In this document: positions 58,732 through 64,000 of the stretch, piece after piece | Layout of the letters: each line of letters opens with the position of its first letter | How positions within the stretch are numbered: the stretch's first letter is position 1 | Source of the DNA: Zeugodacus cucurbitae | Lineage: Eukaryota; Arthropoda; Insecta; Diptera; Tephritidae | Assembly (NCBI RefSeq): GCF_028554725.1 | Contig: NC_071671.1 | Location: forward strand, 2,513,501 to 2,577,500 | Reading direction: 5' to 3' | DNA: 64,000 bases | The notes under the pieces: generated by a model | Told to the model about the DNA's origin: nothing | The model's database searches: none | Seen by the model: the letters and a program-made list of their open reading frames with translations, nothing else | Position numbers and translations under genes: made by a program

Positions 58732-60251
58732 TGCCACACCACTCAGCAACACAGTCACTAATTAGTATTCAATTTCGCAAAAGCGTGCATGAAAAGTACT
58801 TGAGATTTCCTCTTCCGTAACTGAAAATGACATTAGCACTACAAACAGTTATTACTTACCAACCAACACATGTTTTACACGACAACCAATTACTAAATAA
58901 CTGATAAGTACTGCTCTCACGGCAATTGCATACCTCGCTTGAGATAAACATTGCCTCACTAGTTGTTCTGATATATAAATTTATTTAATTTATATTTACT
59001 CCGCTATTATTGATATTTTTTTAACTTTGCACTTAAAGCGATGCTGTGTAGGTCTCAGTAATTTCATTAATACGCTAATCGACAGTTTCCGCCAGCGAAA
59101 GCATGGTTCACAGGCGAAGCACTGTCCTAGTCTCTTCTGCTTCATAGTTCATTTATACGATCTTGGTAGCCTTAACTACTCACCCACTTTGGGACTTAAA
59201 TTTATTGGAACAAATGTAAAAAAAAAATCTAAAAGTTTCATCGAAAAGAGGTCACCAAAAATACACAAATAAAGCATCGAGTACAAACGGATTATGATTT
59301 CTTTTTGTTTCTGCTCATCGTAGGCAGCAGCATATGTGACTATCAGCAAGGATTAAAAATACTTAGCCGCTTTTATTGATATTTCTATTCAAACATTTAT
59401 GGTGTTTAGGTATTATGCTTTCACAAACGCCAGCTGGTGCTACACTTGCTTCAAAAATTATCGGCATTTTTTATAAATTTCAATTGGCAAAGATATAGCT
59501 GATGTGAAATTATAAAAATTATTTTATTTTATATTTTTATATTTTATATTATTTTTACAATTTATTAATACTACCATTGTGTTTAGTGTCGCTCCAGTGC
59601 ATGCCGACTGACTTAAATGAGCAGAAAGCTTTAAATATTCCATTCAAAAATTCAAATCGCATATTGATGCGTATTTTCCACTAAAATATCGAATTCTGCT
59701 ATTTGGTTTTTCTACTAAAAATACATGGAAATATGTAAGCATATTTATTTATATATATACCCGCTCTACTAACTATTCATGGTTATTCATTTGATGGCTA
59801 GCTTCGTGAAATTTTGCATATTTGTGTTTGACTTTTGTGTATTTATTTCATGCATATTGCTTAGTTAGAAATACAAAAACAATAAATTCGTTTTTCAACC
59901 TATTTTATACTATTTCCGTTCCGCGGAATTCTTCATTTCCGTTTGGTTTAGTACTTTTGCAAAATTAAAAAAAAAAAAAACGACTGATGTGGCAGGAGCA
60001 CAGATTCAAGTATCGTTAAGTGCAAATGGATGTATTTTATTATAGAAACAAAGAGCTTCCAATAAATAAATTTATTTAATATATTTTTATAATTTTTATT
60101 ATTTCTAATTTTTATAAACTCTTGTGTTAGTTATTCGTAACATTTTAGGGCGATACATAATCACAACTTCCACATCAAAAGAATTCTCACACTTCATTCT
60201 CTAAAAATTAGAAAACTTTGAATGAGAGTGAGTGCCATGCGAGACTACAGA
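58732..60251. other. upstream region of the peritrophin gene, non-coding
   Basis: Likely holds its regulatory sequence; no specific site could be assigned. From about 59500 it is very AT-rich. The 81-aa plus frame at 59027 has no domain. Confidence 0.45.
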
Positions 60252-60905
60252 CTGTATGTATGTATGTGATTGACGTTGAAACCGTTTAGCCGTCTTGAGC
60301 CGAATCGATGATAGCGCGCCATTCCGCTCTTTCCCTCGCAGTACGGCGCCAGTTGGAGATTCCAAGTATAATCAGGTCGCTCTCCACCTGGTCCCTCCAA
60401 CGGAGTGGAGGCCTTTCCTTTCCTCGGCTTCCTCCGGCGGGTACTGCATCGAACACTTTCAGAGCTGGAGCACTTTCGTCCTTTCGAACAACATGACCTA
60501 GCCAGCGTAGCCGCTGTCTTTTTATTCGCTGAACTATGTCAATGTCGTCGTATAACTCGTACAGCTCATCGTTCCATCGTCTACTTCTTGCTCAAAAGTT
60601 TCCACTCGAAAACTCCTAGTGTCTTCTCAGTGGAGGTCGACATCGTAAAAGCTTCTGCACCATAAAGCAGGACGGGAATGATAAGCGCCTTTAGAGTTTG
60701 ATTTTGGTTCGTCGAGAGAGAACTTTACTTTTCAATTGCCTACTCAGTCCAAAGTAGCACCTGTTGGCAAGAGTGATTCTGCGCTGGATTTCGAGGCTGA
60801 CATTGTTCGTGTTGTTGATGCTGGTTCCCAGGTATACGAAATTATCTACGATTTCGAAGTTATGACTTTCAACAGTGACGTGCGAGCCAAGCCAGATTAC
60901 AGAAT
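60252..60905 (-). pseudogene. RTE-like non-LTR retrotransposon C-terminal end
   Basis: Read downward, the frames give HNFEIVDNFVYLGTSINNTN, LEIQRRITLANRCYFGLSRQ, LIIPVLLYGAEAFTM, EWKLLSKK (with stops), DIDIVQRIKRQRLRWLGHVV, RKDESAPALKVF, PPLRWRDQVESDL and ARERAEWRAIIDSAQDG, with the stop at 60286. This is the region after the reverse transcriptase in RTE-like elements. A very short 3' UTR follows, ending in a CATACATACATACA-type tail at about 60253-60268, a typical RTE feature. It is 5'-truncated with two or three frame breaks. Confidence 0.8.
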
Positions 60906-62413
60906 TAAAATCACCACAGATTTCCTGTACATAAAACTCACCTCATATAACGGCATTTTGAGTCCTAAAAGAAAGCTTTAATAGAGTTATCAAATCAAAA
61001 CAAGGCCTGCATGATGCACCTATCATGAACTAACTTAAAAAAATCGGTCCACAAAACTGAATCCGTTCATCCGAATGGCTTTAAACCATAATGTATAATG
61101 ATTATTGAGCGCGATAGAGAAGTTTAATATTTTTAATATTTATATTGAATCATTTTCTATTAAATTTTGTTTTATTATAATATTTTTTAATATATTTTTT
61201 CTACACTGCAGTATATTTTATGGCACTTTTACTATAAATATTTTTAGCAGCACCTTATCATTACTTCCGTTCTGCGAGATAAGGTATGAAATGAAAGTGT
61301 TATGGTGAGTGCATTCCACTAATTAAATAAAATGCAAATAGCTTACGAGTATGAATATCTGTTTACATTTTAAAGAAGATATTTTTTTATTTTTAGGCTT
61401 AAAATTTTGCTACTTTTCTCTCTTGTTCTGCAAAATAAATTTGTCAGCAATTTTAAAATAACAATTGTAACTTCTCTTTTACCACTAGAAATAACTTCCT
61501 TGCGCTCCTTTACCTTATAAGAGCACCATACATCACTCACATGAGCAAAAGTACTAGCTCCCTTTTGCTTACCAGCTGAGCAGCTGCCCTTTATGCCATT
61601 GCTTGTGGAGCATGTAGAGTCCTTACAAATTAACATGTTACATAATATGATATTTTGCTGCCAGCAAAGAAAAATTGTCAAACCGATACACAGCCTGCCA
61701 TCGATATAGTATGTAAGGGAGTGGAAAAGCGAAAGAAGTGAGAGGTTGTGTAGGAGGCAGACCAAGGACGTCAGCTTACCTTTGATTGCAGCGTGTTGTA
61801 CTCAAATTCTGTAGATTTGTAGATTTGTGGCAGCACAAGTTTATCTTGTGGAAAATTTGCTTAAAATGCCGAAACAATGGGCCCAGCTGTGCGTGTGGGT
61901 GGCTGAATATTGATTTTTTCATATTTATTTTATTTGCTCCATAGACTACATAGATTGTGCAAATTTCTGGCAAAAATATAATCTCACAATTATACATGCA
62001 CAGTTGTCTATATTGTATTGCATATACTCGTATAAAATGGTATATTGATACCTGTATTTATCTTGCTTGTAAACTTATGCATCGATTGAGTGCTACATGG
62101 CTAGCTTCAGGGCGAAATATGAGAAATGTTTTGGCATAACAAATTTCAGTGTTAAATTTAGATGTAATATGTGAAAATATATGTATTTCATTGAATCTAT
62201 TGTATATTAATAGAAAATATGCTTACGAGTTGAAAATATACTGCGAAACATACTTACGAGTATATAGTTTTAATCAAATGTAACATAAGGGAAGCATTGA
62301 TTTTGATTCTGAGTTGTTAGAAGTTGTAATAATTCACTAATATACTCTAATTTCAATATATTTTACAGAGTAGTTGTATCACGATATCTCTGTGTTGAAT
62401 CGAACAACCAAAT
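60906..62413. other. non-coding stretch, nothing recognised
   Basis: A 131-aa minus-strand frame at 61370-61765 has no domain and a mixed composition. I do not accept it as a gene. Confidence 0.4.
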
Positions 62414-62870
62414 TAGAGAGAGAGAGAGAGAGAGAGAGTGAGATAGAGTTACAGATAGAGATAGGGATAGAGGTAGAGATAGAGGTAGAGATAGAGATAG
62501 AGGTAGAGATAGAGATAACATAGAGATAGAGATAGAAATAGAGATAGAGATAGAGATAGAGATAGAGATAGAGATAGAGATAGAGATAGAGATAGAGATA
62601 GAGATAGAGATAGAGATAGAGATAGAGATAGAGATAGAGATAGAGATAGAGATAGAGATAGAGATAGAGATAGAGATAGAGATAGAGATAGAGATAGAGA
62701 TAGAGATAGAGATAGAGATAGAGATAGAGATAGAGATAGAGATAGAGATAGAGATAGAGATAGAGATAGAGATAGAGATAGAGATAGAGATAGAGATAGA
62801 GATAGAGATAGAGATAGAGATAGAGATAGAGATAGAGATAGAGATAGAGATAGAGATAGAGATAGATAGA
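62414..62870 (+). repeat. GATAGA hexanucleotide microsatellite
   Basis: A GA run at 62416-62440 is followed by interrupted GATAGA/GGTAGA units. From about 62536 to 62864 there are about 55 perfect GATAGA units. The 183-aa minus-strand Ile-Ser frame is only its translation. Length this uniform suggests recent expansion and likely length polymorphism. Confidence 0.9.
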
Positions 62871-62873
62871 ATG

Positions 62874-64000
62874 AGAGTTATTCTCAATTCCTTAGTGCTA
62901 CGAAGAACTCTCATATTAAGTTTATAAGTCTATTATAAGTCTATCTGTAGCTTCAAATGAACTTTAGTCTCGGTCCCTTTCCCCTTTCCCTTTTCATCGT
63001 CTTTGCAGCGAGCATATTTGAGGTCTAATGAACTTGCAACATATTAGTATGTTTAAAGTGCAAATAAATTAAATTGAAAGAAATCATAATTTCTACTTTT
63101 AACTGTATAATATGAAAATTGATAATTTTCACACAAACTATGTTTATGGACGACTATAAAGAAAATATGTAAATACACTTTTGTTTTACCTTAATTTGCA
63201 TTAGAATAAACTTTCGTTATTTTAATTGATTATTTTTCCATATCCCAAAAGACAAACCTTTCGCATATGCGCCTATATGTAGGCTAAACAAAACAATGTC
63301 AAATTGCTAACAATTCAATTAAAATTGATTGTTTTGACAGAGTATGTAAATGCATATTAAAACCATGAAAGGCTGCTAAGGCATGAGCAGCACTGTTGGA
63401 AATGCTGCAAAAAATATATTTGTATTAGATTAGAGAAATTTTAGTGACATTAAGAGTTTTCATAAGCCTGCAATATACAGTTGTTGGAACCAAAAATATT
63501 TTAAATAATTTTTAGAAGTGTTATCGAACATATTTATTGGGTCAACTGTAAGTCAGAAGTGGATTATTTCCAACAGGGTTATTCAGACAAACTTACATAC
63601 ACACAAACACTATATGCCAAAGATTGTATTGTAATTGATTTCTGCAATATTTCGTTATGAATTATGCAATTAAGAGATATACAAACACATTCACGTGTGG
63701 CAAAGAGTGCAAGATAAATATAATATCTTACAGTAAAGACAAGCAGAAAAATGCAAATATGAGTTAAGCAAATTCACATACACACATACACACATGTGGC
63801 ACCTCAAATTATGTAAATTATAAATATCTACATACAAATTGGATTTCAATAAGCCAAAGCTAAGAATGCTGTGCGGCGCTGTGCTTGTGCTTGCACAAAA
63901 TGGATTAAATATTCATGCGAATACTCCAGCCAGCAGCTTAATAATTACGCAAATTGTTAAATGATTTGCACAATGTAAACACAATTTTAAAGATGTTCAC
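62874..64000. other. non-coding stretch, nothing recognised
   Basis: AT-rich unique sequence to the end of the window, with CA-type repeats at about 63777-63795. No frame of interest. Confidence 0.45.

Noticed and set aside
62363..62914. 183-aa minus-strand Ile-Ser protein
   Set aside because: Translation of a GATAGA microsatellite.
1..64000. tRNA, rRNA or snRNA genes
   Set aside because: No A/B box pair with a foldable cloverleaf or known RNA core was found by eye; a tRNAscan or Infernal run was not possible.

Overview
The window looks like nuclear DNA of a higher fly, most likely a tephritid fruit fly. It is AT-rich and carries abundant CA/GT and AACAAC-type simple repeats. Fragments of dipteran transposons lie every few kilobases: several mariner lineages, Helitrons, RTE-like and RNase H-bearing non-LTR elements, and MITEs. 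The one clear gene encodes an insect peritrophic-matrix type protein. The organism call is inference from the repeat types and that gene; no search was run.

Only one protein gene is well supported. It is on the minus strand at 56556-58642: two exons, a signal peptide, two chitin-binding peritrophin-A (CBM14) domains and a long Thr/Pro/Cys mucin-like repeat region between them. It has a good TATA box and initiator. The rest is intergenic or intronic DNA with three weak exon or promoter candidates: a cysteine-rich frame at 29274, a possible start-codon exon at 32900, and an orphan TATA/initiator at 56253.

Layout: 1-5 kb is unique DNA plus a repeat with a 154-bp internal period. 5-6.7 kb has an RNase H retroelement fragment, a mariner MITE and a mariner 3' end. 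8.4-12 kb has two copies of a TTAA-flanked MITE, one nested in a repeat with CTCTCG/CGAGAG ends. 14.5-15.7 kb has an RNase H retroelement fragment with a 713-bp mariner in it. 18.6-21 kb has an RTE-like RT fragment and a CTCTCG repeat. 21.6-27 kb is extremely A/T-rich, with tandem repeats and a Helitron. 31-39 kb has more MITE, mariner and retroelement pieces. 40.7-45.6 kb is a mosaic of Helitron ends, CTCTCG repeats and two internal satellites, one packed with TCACGTGA motifs. 46.9-55.8 kb has two mariner relics, two more CTCTCG repeats and two CTAAC-tailed fragments. After the peritrophin gene come an RTE 3' end (60.3-60.9 kb) and a GATAGA microsatellite of about 330 bp (62.5-62.9 kb).

There is no operon-like gene cooperation here. 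What the window records best is layered transposition: MITE into mariner, mariner into non-LTR element, MITE into CTCTCG repeat. It also shows how short internal satellites rich in factor-binding-like motifs travel inside those elements.
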